DNA of 35,124 nucleotides from Lactobacillus sp. MRS-253-APC-2B. GTDB lineage: Bacteria; Bacillota; Bacilli; Lactobacillales; Lactobacillaceae. The position numbers were made by a program, and so were the translations under genes. The notes beneath the pieces are model-generated. The model ran no database searches and was not told the origin of the DNA. It was given only the letters and a program-made list of their open reading frames with translations. Shown one piece after another: positions 16,137 through 22,719 of the stretch (its first letter is position 1; each line of letters begins with the position of its first letter). The DNA lies in contig NZ_JABAFO010000017.1 of NCBI RefSeq assembly GCF_012843675.1, forward strand, positions 1-35,124, given 5' to 3'.

Positions 16137-17127
16137 ATTTTGGCAATTCTGCTACGCTGCCGCGCTCAATCAGCTTGAATGGCACCAGTTCAGAAGGAGC
16201 GTTACCAAGCAGGTCTAAGACGCTGTTAATGCCGATTTGATAAAAGTCCTGGGTAACACTGGTCAGCTGCGGATCTGTAATCTCGCAAAGAAAAGTACCA
16301 TCAATGCTGACGATGGAAAGATCTTGCGGAATCTTGATCCCCATTTGCGTGGCTTGACGCATGATTCCCATTGCGACCAGGTCACTGGCAGCCACTACCG
16401 CGCTCAGTTTAAGGTCTGGCCATTGCTGCATGATGGTTTGGCCAGCCTCGTAGCTGTAGTCGCCATATCGAATCCAATCCTGTTCAATTGGCAGATGGTG
16501 TTCATACATGGCTTTTTGATAGCCGGCGCGACGTTGGAGACCAGTATGTGAATGATTAATGCCAAAAAGACCAATGCGGCGGTGGCCCTTTTGGATTAAG
16601 TATTCGACACTTTGAGCCGCCAGCTCGGTATTGTCTGAGCTGATAAACTGTAATGGCAATTCATATGAATAATTGGAAACCAGGCGGACTGGAATCTGTG
16701 AATCCTGCAGCATTTTAAGGCTTTTGAGATCAATCTCGCTGCCAACCAGCAAAATGCCGGCACGAGGGCCTGCAGTAGCGTCCTTGATGGCTTGATGGAG
16801 CAGTTGGGGACTATGGTTGCCGGCATAAAAGATAATAATATGACGATCATGGGCCAAGGCAGCCTGCTGCATGCCATCCAGGATTCCAGTTGAAAAATTG
16901 GTTGGCGGATTGCTGACAATTACGGCAATCTTGTCACTGGAGCGCGTCGCTAATTCAGCCGCCGCACTGTTTTTTTGATAGCCTAATTTGGCAGCAGCAT
17001 CCCAGACTCGTTGGGCAGTTTGGGGAGTATAGGTGTTGGCTTTTTTGGCCATTACTCGCGAAACCGTAGCAATTGAAACACCGGCTTGACGGGCAACGTC
17101 TTTGATGGTGGGCTTATTGGCGACCAT
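16135..17127 (-). CDS. LacI-family transcriptional regulator
   Basis: Repressor of 330 residues. The N-terminal helix-turn-helix TIKDVARQAGVSIATVSRVMAKK is followed by the hinge helix (about 45-60), then a periplasmic-binding-protein-like sensor domain with the usual IAVIVSNPPTNFSTGILDGM start. It is divergent from a GH31 glucosidase gene, and the intergenic region has two 12-bp operators overlapping the -35 boxes of both genes, so it probably controls the glucosidase and itself. The likely inducer is an alpha-glucoside or its product; this is inferred from the neighbour. Confidence 0.92.
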   Translation of the reverse strand: MVANKPTIKDVARQAGVSIATVSRVMAKKANTYTPQTAQRVWDAAAKLGYQKNSAAAELATRSSDKIAVIVSNPPTNFSTGILDGMQQAALAHDRHIIIFYAGNHSPQLLHQAIKDATAGPRAGILLVGSEIDLKSLKMLQDSQIPVRLVSNYSYELPLQFISSDNTELAAQSVEYLIQKGHRRIGLFGINHSHTGLQRRAGYQKAMYEHHLPIEQDWIRYGDYSYEAGQTIMQQWPDLKLSAVVAASDLVAMGIMRQATQMGIKIPQDLSIVSIDGTFLCEITDPQLTSVTQDFYQIGINSVLDLLGNAPSELVPFKLIERGSVAELPK

Positions 17128-17165
17128 GGCAACCAGCCTTCTTTCGTAATTTAATTTATATATTC

Positions 17166-17193
17166 ATTATAGCATGCAGATGTTTTCTGTAAA
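17166..17193 (-). promoter_or_regulatory. Promoter of the lacI-type gene
   Basis: On the minus strand, TTTACA (17193-17188), a 16-base spacer and a perfect TATAAT (17171-17166). The -35 overlaps the first operator, indicating autoregulation. Confidence 0.7.
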
Positions 17194-17200
17194 CGCTTAC
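17189..17200. promoter_or_regulatory. LacI-type operator O1
   Basis: GTAAACGCTTAC is a 12-bp palindrome with one mismatch and the central CG typical of LacI-family operators. It overlaps the -35 of the regulator gene and lies 33 bp, about three helical turns, from O2. CcpA could also recognise such sequences. Confidence 0.7.
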
Positions 17201-17219
17201 CGAAACTTCTAAATCCTTG

Positions 17220-17248
17220 TTGTAAACGTTTACGCTGAGTGGTAGGAT
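17220..17248 (+). promoter_or_regulatory. Promoter of the GH31 glucosidase gene
   Basis: TTGTAA (17220-17225), a 17-base spacer and TAGGAT (17243-17248). Operator O2 covers the -35 and part of the spacer. Confidence 0.6.
17222..17233. promoter_or_regulatory. LacI-type operator O2
   Basis: GTAAACGTTTAC is a perfect 12-bp palindrome that overlaps the -35 box of the glucosidase promoter, so occupation would block polymerase. Its spacing from O1 on the same helix face would allow cooperative binding. Confidence 0.75.
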
Positions 17249-17281
17249 AGCCGTAGATTATCAGGCAAAGGAAGTCGAACC

Positions 17282-19591
17282 ATGAGCAGTAAACTAAAAG
17301 ATTTTCAATTTAACCAACAATCGCTGCAGCTGAACTATGAGCAAGGCAAGCTTGAGTTGACCGTACTGACGCCAGGCATTGTGCATGTCTTCCAGGATCA
17401 CGGTCGCGCCAGAAATTCATATGCAATCGAAGGCAATAAGCAACAAAAAACCAAGGTAAACGTATTCGATAAGGGTGATCATGTAGAACTGGAAACGGCA
17501 CAGCTTTTGATCAAGGCCTATGATGATGAGAAGCTGGACGTTTATGACTCACTAGGCAATCCGCTGATTATCGACTATCGCGGATCACGTCAGCCACTTG
17601 CAAGCGATTTGGATGCTGAGCACCGGAAGACGGTTTTGGCGGAGGGACACTCGGTCGCTGATGAGCTTCACCATGAGTCACATTATTATGAAGTCGTTAA
17701 AACGCTGGCCGCTGATGAGCAGTTTTATGGTTTGGGTGATAAGACAGGCTTTTTGAACAAGCGCGGCTATGATTATGACAATTGGAACAGCGACGTCCCT
17801 CAAGTGCATACTGAAGCGACGACTAAGCTCTATAAGTCGATTCCAGTAGTTTATGGATTAAAGAATGGGCATCCATATGGCATGTTTTTTGATAATACCT
17901 ATCAAAGTCATTTTGACCTGGGCAAGGAAAGTGAGCATTATTACTTCTATTCGGCAATTGATGGCAATCTTGACTATTACATTCTCGGCGGGCACAGTCT
18001 AAAAGAAGTCGTAGCCAACTATACCTATTTGACCGGTCGCGTTCCAATGCCGCAAAAATGGATGCTGGGATACCAACAGTCACGTTGGGGATACAGTATC
18101 AGCCAAGAGCGAGTTGAGGAATTAGCCGAAAAGTTTGAAGGGTACGAGCTGCCAATCGATGTGATTCATCTGGATATCGACTATATGCACGGCTATCGCG
18201 ACTTTACTTGGGATACCAAAAAATATCAGCATCCTAAAGAATTTGTCGAACAGATGCGCAAGCGTGGAATTCGCTTGATGCCGATTCTTGATGCTGGGGT
18301 CAAAGAGGATCCAGACTATGATCTTTATCAAGAAGGTCTTGAACAAGGATATTTTGTTAAGAATCCGGATGGTACGGTTTATGTCAATGCAGTCTGGCCA
18401 GGCAAATCGGTCTTTCCTGACTTTGGTCGGCCTGAGGTTAGAGCATGGTGGGCCAAACACGTTAAGTTCTTTACCGATCTAGGTACCTGCGGAATCTGGA
18501 ACGATATGAACGAGCCTGCATCATTTAACGGACCACTGCCGGAAAATCTAGAGTTTCATGATGAAGAGCAGATTAGCGACCATCGCCGAATGCATAATGT
18601 TTATGGTCATAATATGTCTAAGGCAGCTTATGAGGGGTTAAAAGCTGAAACCGGACGGCGACCATATGTCATTACGCGTGCTTGTTACGCAGGAACGCAA
18701 AAATACTCTACTGTTTGGACGGGTGACAATCAGAGTCTTTGGAGCCATCTACAGCTGTCAATTCCTCAGCTGACCAATTTAGGATTGAGTGGTTTTGCGT
18801 TTGCGGGAACTGATATTGGTGGTTTTCAAGCAGATGCGACCGGTGAGCTGTTGATACGGTGGCTGGAGTCAGCGCTATTCGTACCACTGTTCCGTAATCA
18901 TGCCGCATTGGGGACACGCTATCAAGAACCGTGGGCATTTGATAAACAGACGCTTAACATCTACCGTAAGTACTTGAATCTAAGATACCGCTTGATTCCG
19001 TTTTTGTATGATCAATTCCGCCATGAGACTCAAGCCGGGCTGCCGGTTATGCGACCTTTGGTATTGAATTATGATCATGATCCACAGGCTCGCAGTATCA
19101 ACGATGAATATATGGTTGGCACCAGTATTTTGGTTGCACCGGTCGTTACGCCACAGACGACAAAACGCCTGGTCTACTTGCCAGCGGGTGAATGGATTGA
19201 TTTTTGGAATCATGCATCTTATGCCGGTCGGCAGACTATCGTTGTCGATGCACCAATCGATAAATTGCCATTGTTTATCAAAGCCAATACGATCTTGCCA
19301 TGGGGATGCAAAACCATGCATGTCAGTGATAAACCTGATCAGATTATGACGTTTAGAGTCTACGGTGAATGTGGCTCATATATGCACTATCAAGACAATG
19401 GGCTAGACTTTGCCTATCAGGATGGTGAATATAACGAATACTACGTCGAGGTTGATGAAAATGGTCAGGCATTAGTTGAGCTGACCAAACATGGCTATGG
19501 TCCCAACTATCAAAAGATTTACGTTGAAACGGCTGATCAGCGCCTTGAATTTAACTATGATGAAAAATCTGGCAGCTATCGGCAAAGGTAA
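17282..19591 (+). CDS. GH31 alpha-glucosidase
   Basis: Glycoside hydrolase family 31 enzyme of 769 residues that releases glucose (or another alpha-linked sugar) from non-reducing ends. The catalytic nucleophile is Asp408 in GIWNDMNEPA; the probable acid/base is Asp482 in WTGDNQS. The N-terminal beta-sandwich domain, the VIHLDIDYMHGYRDFTWD block and the RYQEPWAF region are typical of the family. There is no signal peptide, so it acts on imported oligosaccharides such as maltose or isomaltose; alpha-xylosidase activity is the alternative. No sugar transporter is next to it. AAGGAAG lies eight bases before the ATG. Confidence 0.92.
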   Translation: MSSKLKDFQFNQQSLQLNYEQGKLELTVLTPGIVHVFQDHGRARNSYAIEGNKQQKTKVNVFDKGDHVELETAQLLIKAYDDEKLDVYDSLGNPLIIDYRGSRQPLASDLDAEHRKTVLAEGHSVADELHHESHYYEVVKTLAADEQFYGLGDKTGFLNKRGYDYDNWNSDVPQVHTEATTKLYKSIPVVYGLKNGHPYGMFFDNTYQSHFDLGKESEHYYFYSAIDGNLDYYILGGHSLKEVVANYTYLTGRVPMPQKWMLGYQQSRWGYSISQERVEELAEKFEGYELPIDVIHLDIDYMHGYRDFTWDTKKYQHPKEFVEQMRKRGIRLMPILDAGVKEDPDYDLYQEGLEQGYFVKNPDGTVYVNAVWPGKSVFPDFGRPEVRAWWAKHVKFFTDLGTCGIWNDMNEPASFNGPLPENLEFHDEEQISDHRRMHNVYGHNMSKAAYEGLKAETGRRPYVITRACYAGTQKYSTVWTGDNQSLWSHLQLSIPQLTNLGLSGFAFAGTDIGGFQADATGELLIRWLESALFVPLFRNHAALGTRYQEPWAFDKQTLNIYRKYLNLRYRLIPFLYDQFRHETQAGLPVMRPLVLNYDHDPQARSINDEYMVGTSILVAPVVTPQTTKRLVYLPAGEWIDFWNHASYAGRQTIVVDAPIDKLPLFIKANTILPWGCKTMHVSDKPDQIMTFRVYGECGSYMHYQDNGLDFAYQDGEYNEYYVEVDENGQALVELTKHGYGPNYQKIYVETADQRLEFNYDEKSGSYRQR

Positions 19592-19594
19592 AAT

Positions 19595-19729
19595 AAAGAG
19601 GTTGGGAAAAAACTAATTTTTCTGATAAAATAAAACAACTTTAATAATAGAAATGGCTGAAGATCAACGTTTTAAGTCACGCAATCTTCAGCCATTTTTC
19701 TGTTTTGAGACTTTATTCCCAGCCTCTTT
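19595..19729. repeat. Nested-hairpin intergenic element
   Basis: An outer stem pairs AAGAGGTTGGGAA (19596-19608) with TTCCCAGCCTCTT (19716-19728; one G-T pair). Within it, AAATGGCTGAAGAT (19651-19664) pairs perfectly with 19684-19697, followed by TTTTT. The inner hairpin is a terminator for the glucosidase gene. The outer GAGG-TTGGGA / TCCCAGCCTC signature resembles intergenic elements that recur in Lactobacillales and other Firmicutes; I recall the pattern from general knowledge, and only one copy is in this window. Confidence 0.65.
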
Positions 19730-19758
19730 CTACCCTAAGTCAAGTGTTATCAGCGATT

Positions 19759-20400
19759 TTAGATCTTTAATAGATCAGCTGGTTGATGAAGCAAAAACTC
19801 ACTATCCATGATTTTTTCTGGATTGGCAGCACCGTATAAGGCAGCCGCAAATTTAACACCGGCTGCATGCGCGGCTTTTTCGTCATTGATTGTGTCACCA
19901 ACGTAGACGGCGGTTTCTGGAGTAGCATGCATTTGATCTAATGCTGCCAAAACCGGTTCTGGGTCAGGTTTATGGCGATCGGTATCATTTGAGGTGATAA
20001 CAATGTCAAACAAGTTGGCAAAAGTAAATAGATTGGCAAAATGATTGTCATACTCGTCACGCAGCTTGGAAGTGGCAATTGCTATCTGAGTGTCGGGACG
20101 TTGGGATAGTTTTAAAAGCGTTTCTGGAATTCCTTCAAACACTTTAACGCGATCTTCTCTTTGATAAGCCAGTTTGAACCATTCCTGCTGCATTTGGCGA
20201 CGCAATTTTTCATTGGCGACGCCAGCAATCTTTAAAGCGTCCAAACCGGTAATGCCAAATAAATCATGCTTTTTCTGTTCTACTTCGGCAGGATCTGTAT
20301 GAAAGCCGTACTTCTCTAAAATTTCAATCATTGCCGGCATGTACATGTCAATTGTATTGATCAGGGTACCATCAATGTCGAAAATGTAGTTTTTAATCAT
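19759..20400 (-). CDS. HAD-superfamily phosphatase (phosphoglycolate phosphatase-like)
   Basis: Cytosolic phosphatase of 213 residues. HAD motif I is FDIDGTLI, the cap domain spans about 15-85, motif II is IATSK, motif III Lys is in RHKPDPEP and motif IV is VGDTINDEKAA. It resembles phosphoglycolate phosphatase/beta-phosphoglucomutase-type HADs; the lack of the mutase second-shell signature and the location apart from sugar genes leave the substrate open. The ATG at 20400 follows AGGAGG by about 15 bases, with a TTG one codon upstream as the alternative. Confidence 0.88.
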   Translation of the reverse strand: MIKNYIFDIDGTLINTIDMYMPAMIEILEKYGFHTDPAEVEQKKHDLFGITGLDALKIAGVANEKLRRQMQQEWFKLAYQREDRVKVFEGIPETLLKLSQRPDTQIAIATSKLRDEYDNHFANLFTFANLFDIVITSNDTDRHKPDPEPVLAALDQMHATPETAVYVGDTINDEKAAHAAGVKFAAALYGAANPEKIMDSEFLLHQPADLLKI

Positions 20401-20483
20401 CAAAAATAAAATCCTCCTGTATGTGGACCATACCTCAACGCCTTAATTGTACCGCAAATCTCTTTATGAAAATATTGAAAAAT

Positions 20484-20511
20484 GCGCTACCTGGCTTTGC
20501 CAAGGTAACGC
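20484..20511 (-). terminator. Intrinsic terminator of the oxidoreductase pseudogene
   Basis: On the minus strand, GCGTTACCTTGG pairs with CCAGGTAGCGC (one bulge), followed by ATTTTTC. Confidence 0.65.
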
Positions 20512-20535
20512 GAGAGAAGCTCTATTATAAAAGTT

Positions 20536-21104
20536 CTATTGGTTAACGCCAACGATGCCGAAGCCACCGTCCCAGCCGATTTTTTCACTGGCTGCCAGGG
20601 TCAGCTGCAAAAAGCCAAGTGATTCCAGCTCACGAGCCCGCTTGAGCTTACCAGCATCCAATACCCGCAAAGCACTGTCTGCTAAGGCTGCCTTAAAAGT
20701 TTCCTTGGCATCTTCATCGTTACCAGCAACCAGAACCGTTGTTGGCAGATCACCAATTTTGCCACTTTGAAGCGTAGCCGCGAAAGTAGTGTTGAAAGCC
20801 TTCAGTACCGTGCTTGCCGGCAGCAGCTTCTGCAGTTGTTGCGCTGCTGAGCTGTCAGCTGGCACTACCAGTTCGTCAAAAGTTTCAAAATTCAATGTGT
20901 TAGTGATATCAACGACAATTTTACCAGCCAGCTTGGTTTGGTACTGCTTGGCAAGTGCTACCAATGCTCGGCCATAATTACGATGTTGCCGAGGCGTTCA
21001 GCAGTGTCTTTTGAGCCGTAGTATTGAACGTCATTGCCAGCATCGGCAAAGTTTTTACCGATTGCTTGTCCCATATTGCCTTTACCGAAAATTGTGATTT
21101 CCAT
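20536..21104 (-). pseudogene. Frameshifted NADP-dependent oxidoreductase (F420-dependent NADP reductase family)
   Basis: The first part (21104 to about 20970) encodes MEITIFGKGNMGQAIGKNFADAGNDVQYYG, a Rossmann loop GxGxxG, through LGNIVIMA, then runs into TAG at 20958. The rest of the protein continues in another frame from 20964 (LVALAKQYQTKLAGKIVVDITN) to the normal stop at 20536. Relatives read about ILAVPYPALVALA across this point, so roughly 10 bases (VPYP) appear deleted. AGAGGA lies seven bases before the ATG, and the gene is divergent from an HxlR regulator with a shared operator. It is probably inactive in this strain; a sequencing deletion of this size is unlikely but not excluded. 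Confidence 0.8.
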
Positions 21105-21150
21105 TTTTTGTCCTCTTGGTTTTAAAAGCTGTTTTCTTATATCATTGTAG

Positions 21151-21183
21151 ATTATAATAAGACCAAATCTTACTTTTAGTAAG
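21151..21183. promoter_or_regulatory. Promoter and HxlR-type operator between pseudogene and regulator
   Basis: CTTACT-TTT-AGTAAG (21169-21183) is a perfect 15-bp inverted repeat, similar to the TACT...AGTA sites of YodB/HypR-type HxlR regulators. On the minus strand a perfect TATAAT (21156-21151) follows it, so the operator lies over the -35 region of the oxidoreductase promoter. Confidence 0.65.
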
Positions 21184-21256
21184 TACCAATTTTTAAGTTC
21201 GCTACGCACCGATTGGTAAGAATTGTGAAATCCTTTGAATAAAGGAGAAATTAAAT

Positions 21257-21670
21257 TTGACGAAAAAATTAGCTCAAGATGGCAGCTGTCCAGTCGCAAC
21301 CACTCTTTCACTGTTGAATAGTCAATGGAAGATTCTGATTATGCGAGAACTGCTGATGCATTCAAGCGAAAGATATAGTGAGCTGCAGCGCAACGTTGTT
21401 GGTATCAGCCAAAAGATGCTAACACAAAGCCTTCATGAGATGACGGCTGATGGAATCTTACAAAGGCAGGTCTTTCCCGAAGTACCGCCACACGTTGAAT
21501 ACAGCTTGACCAGTCTTGGACAAAGCATGGATCCGATCTTAAAAGCAATTCATAGTTGGGGAAATCAGTATCTGGCCAGTCATCCCGAAAAAACAAGACG
21601 AATGGACAGCCGGAAACTAATTTTGCGCAAAAACGACCATAGTCAAAAAACGCTCTGCTTAAATCTTTAG
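21257..21670 (+). CDS. HxlR-family transcriptional regulator
   Basis: Winged-helix regulator of 137 residues. CPVATTLSLLNSQWKILIMRELL is the HxlR start with a conserved N-terminal cysteine (C11), the residue that senses quinones, aldehydes or disulfide stress in YodB and HypR. RYSELQRNVVGISQKMLTQSLHEM is the recognition helix region. The start is a TTG with AAAGGAG nine bases upstream. The last eight codons (QKTLCLNL) run into the 5' arm of the terminator, and the tail after YLASHPEKT is longer than usual for the family. It probably controls the divergent, now broken oxidoreductase gene. Confidence 0.88.
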   Translation: MTKKLAQDGSCPVATTLSLLNSQWKILIMRELLMHSSERYSELQRNVVGISQKMLTQSLHEMTADGILQRQVFPEVPPHVEYSLTSLGQSMDPILKAIHSWGNQYLASHPEKTRRMDSRKLILRKNDHSQKTLCLNL

Positions 21671-21682
21671 GCAGAGCGTTTT
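21647..21682. terminator. Bidirectional terminator between hxlR-type gene and proline iminopeptidase
   Basis: AAAACGCTCTGC (21647-21658) pairs perfectly with GCAGAGCGTTTT (21671-21682). The 5' arm lies within the last codons of the HxlR gene. Confidence 0.85.
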
Positions 21683-21684
21683 GA

Positions 21685-22602
21685 TTATTTGTTAAAAGTG
21701 TCAGATTCGACTTCACGAATAAAATCAGCCAAATGCTTGTAGTAGACGTCAGGGTTGTCGATCATGTGGTGATGACCCCCATTTGGCGTGGTAACCAGTT
21801 TGGCGTTTGGAATTTCTTTTTCCATGGTCTTGGCAGTGTCCAAAGGCATGGTTTCGTGTTCCCCGAACGTCAGCAAGGTTGGTACCTTGATGTTCTTTAA
21901 TTGGTCGCGGAAGTGCCAGTCTTTGAGCTTGCCAGTAATCACAAACTCGTTATCGCCCTGGAAGACGTTGTAGACAGCTGTACCGCCAAGATCCTTGACG
22001 TGGTAAAGCTTGGAGGGTTGCTTGCGGTCGACAAAGTTTTCGTTAAGGACCTGCACGTCGGCTTGATAGCGATCGTTATCATAGTCGTTGTTCTTTTCGC
22101 ATTCCTTCATAAAGGCAACTTCTTCAGCGGGCAAGACGTCTTCTCTAACTTTGTTGACATGGGCAACGTATTCGTCGATTTCGTCAACCATCGAGGAGAT
22201 GATGGCGCCCTTCAAATGTTGACCGTATTTAACGGCGTATTCTTGAACCAGCAGTCCGCCCCAGCTTTGACCAATCAAGTAGAAATTATCAATCCCCAGC
22301 TTTTGCCGTACTTCTTCGACTTCATCCAAAAAGTATTCGTAAGTCAGGTATTTGTCGGCAATCCTAGGATCAGAATAGTCTGGTTGATCAGAATACAAAG
22401 AGCCTAATTGGTCATACATGTGAACTTGAACGTTAAGTCCCTGCTTCTTTAATTGATCGGCAGCATCTTCCCAATATTCATGATTGCCGCCAGGACCACC
22501 ATGCAACGCCAGCAGATGAAGGTCGCCTTCGCCTTGCGTGTTGGTCCATAAATGATAACCGTTATCAAGGGTTAAAATCGTTGTACCTTGTTTCAAAATC
22601 AT
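21685..22602 (-). CDS. pip: Proline iminopeptidase (S33 family)
   Basis: Alpha/beta-hydrolase of about 305 residues that removes N-terminal proline from peptides in the cytosol. HGGPGGNHEYW is the family oxyanion-hole motif, Ser113 in GQSWGG is the nucleophile, Asp lies before TAKTMEKEIP or in FGEHE-x-x, and the His is in NGGHHHMID. The exact start is unclear: the ATG at 22602 sits three bases from AGGAG, and a TTG two codons further (KQGTTILTL) has better spacing. It neighbours pepX, another proline-specific peptidase, on the same strand but with its own promoter. Confidence 0.93.
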   Translation of the reverse strand: MILKQGTTILTLDNGYHLWTNTQGEGDLHLLALHGGPGGNHEYWEDAADQLKKQGLNVQVHMYDQLGSLYSDQPDYSDPRIADKYLTYEYFLDEVEEVRQKLGIDNFYLIGQSWGGLLVQEYAVKYGQHLKGAIISSMVDEIDEYVAHVNKVREDVLPAEEVAFMKECEKNNDYDNDRYQADVQVLNENFVDRKQPSKLYHVKDLGGTAVYNVFQGDNEFVITGKLKDWHFRDQLKNIKVPTLLTFGEHETMPLDTAKTMEKEIPNAKLVTTPNGGHHHMIDNPDVYYKHLADFIREVESDTFNK

Positions 22603-22651
22603 CAACTCCTATTCTCTCAGATATAAACGCTAAATAAGTAGTTTAAAGACT

Positions 22652-22680
22652 ATTTTACGTTTTTTATTAGATAACGTAAA
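22652..22680 (-). promoter_or_regulatory. Promoter of pip with an overlapping inverted-repeat operator
   Basis: On the minus strand, TTTACG (22680-22675), a 17-base spacer and TAAAAT (22657-22652). The perfect repeat TTTACGTT-N11-AACGTAAA (22654-22661 and 22673-22680) covers both boxes, so a dimeric protein binding here would repress transcription. The regulator is unknown. Confidence 0.6.
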
Positions 22681-22719
22681 CCAAAAACACTGTAGCTTTT
22701 GTCAAATTTGCTAGAAAAA

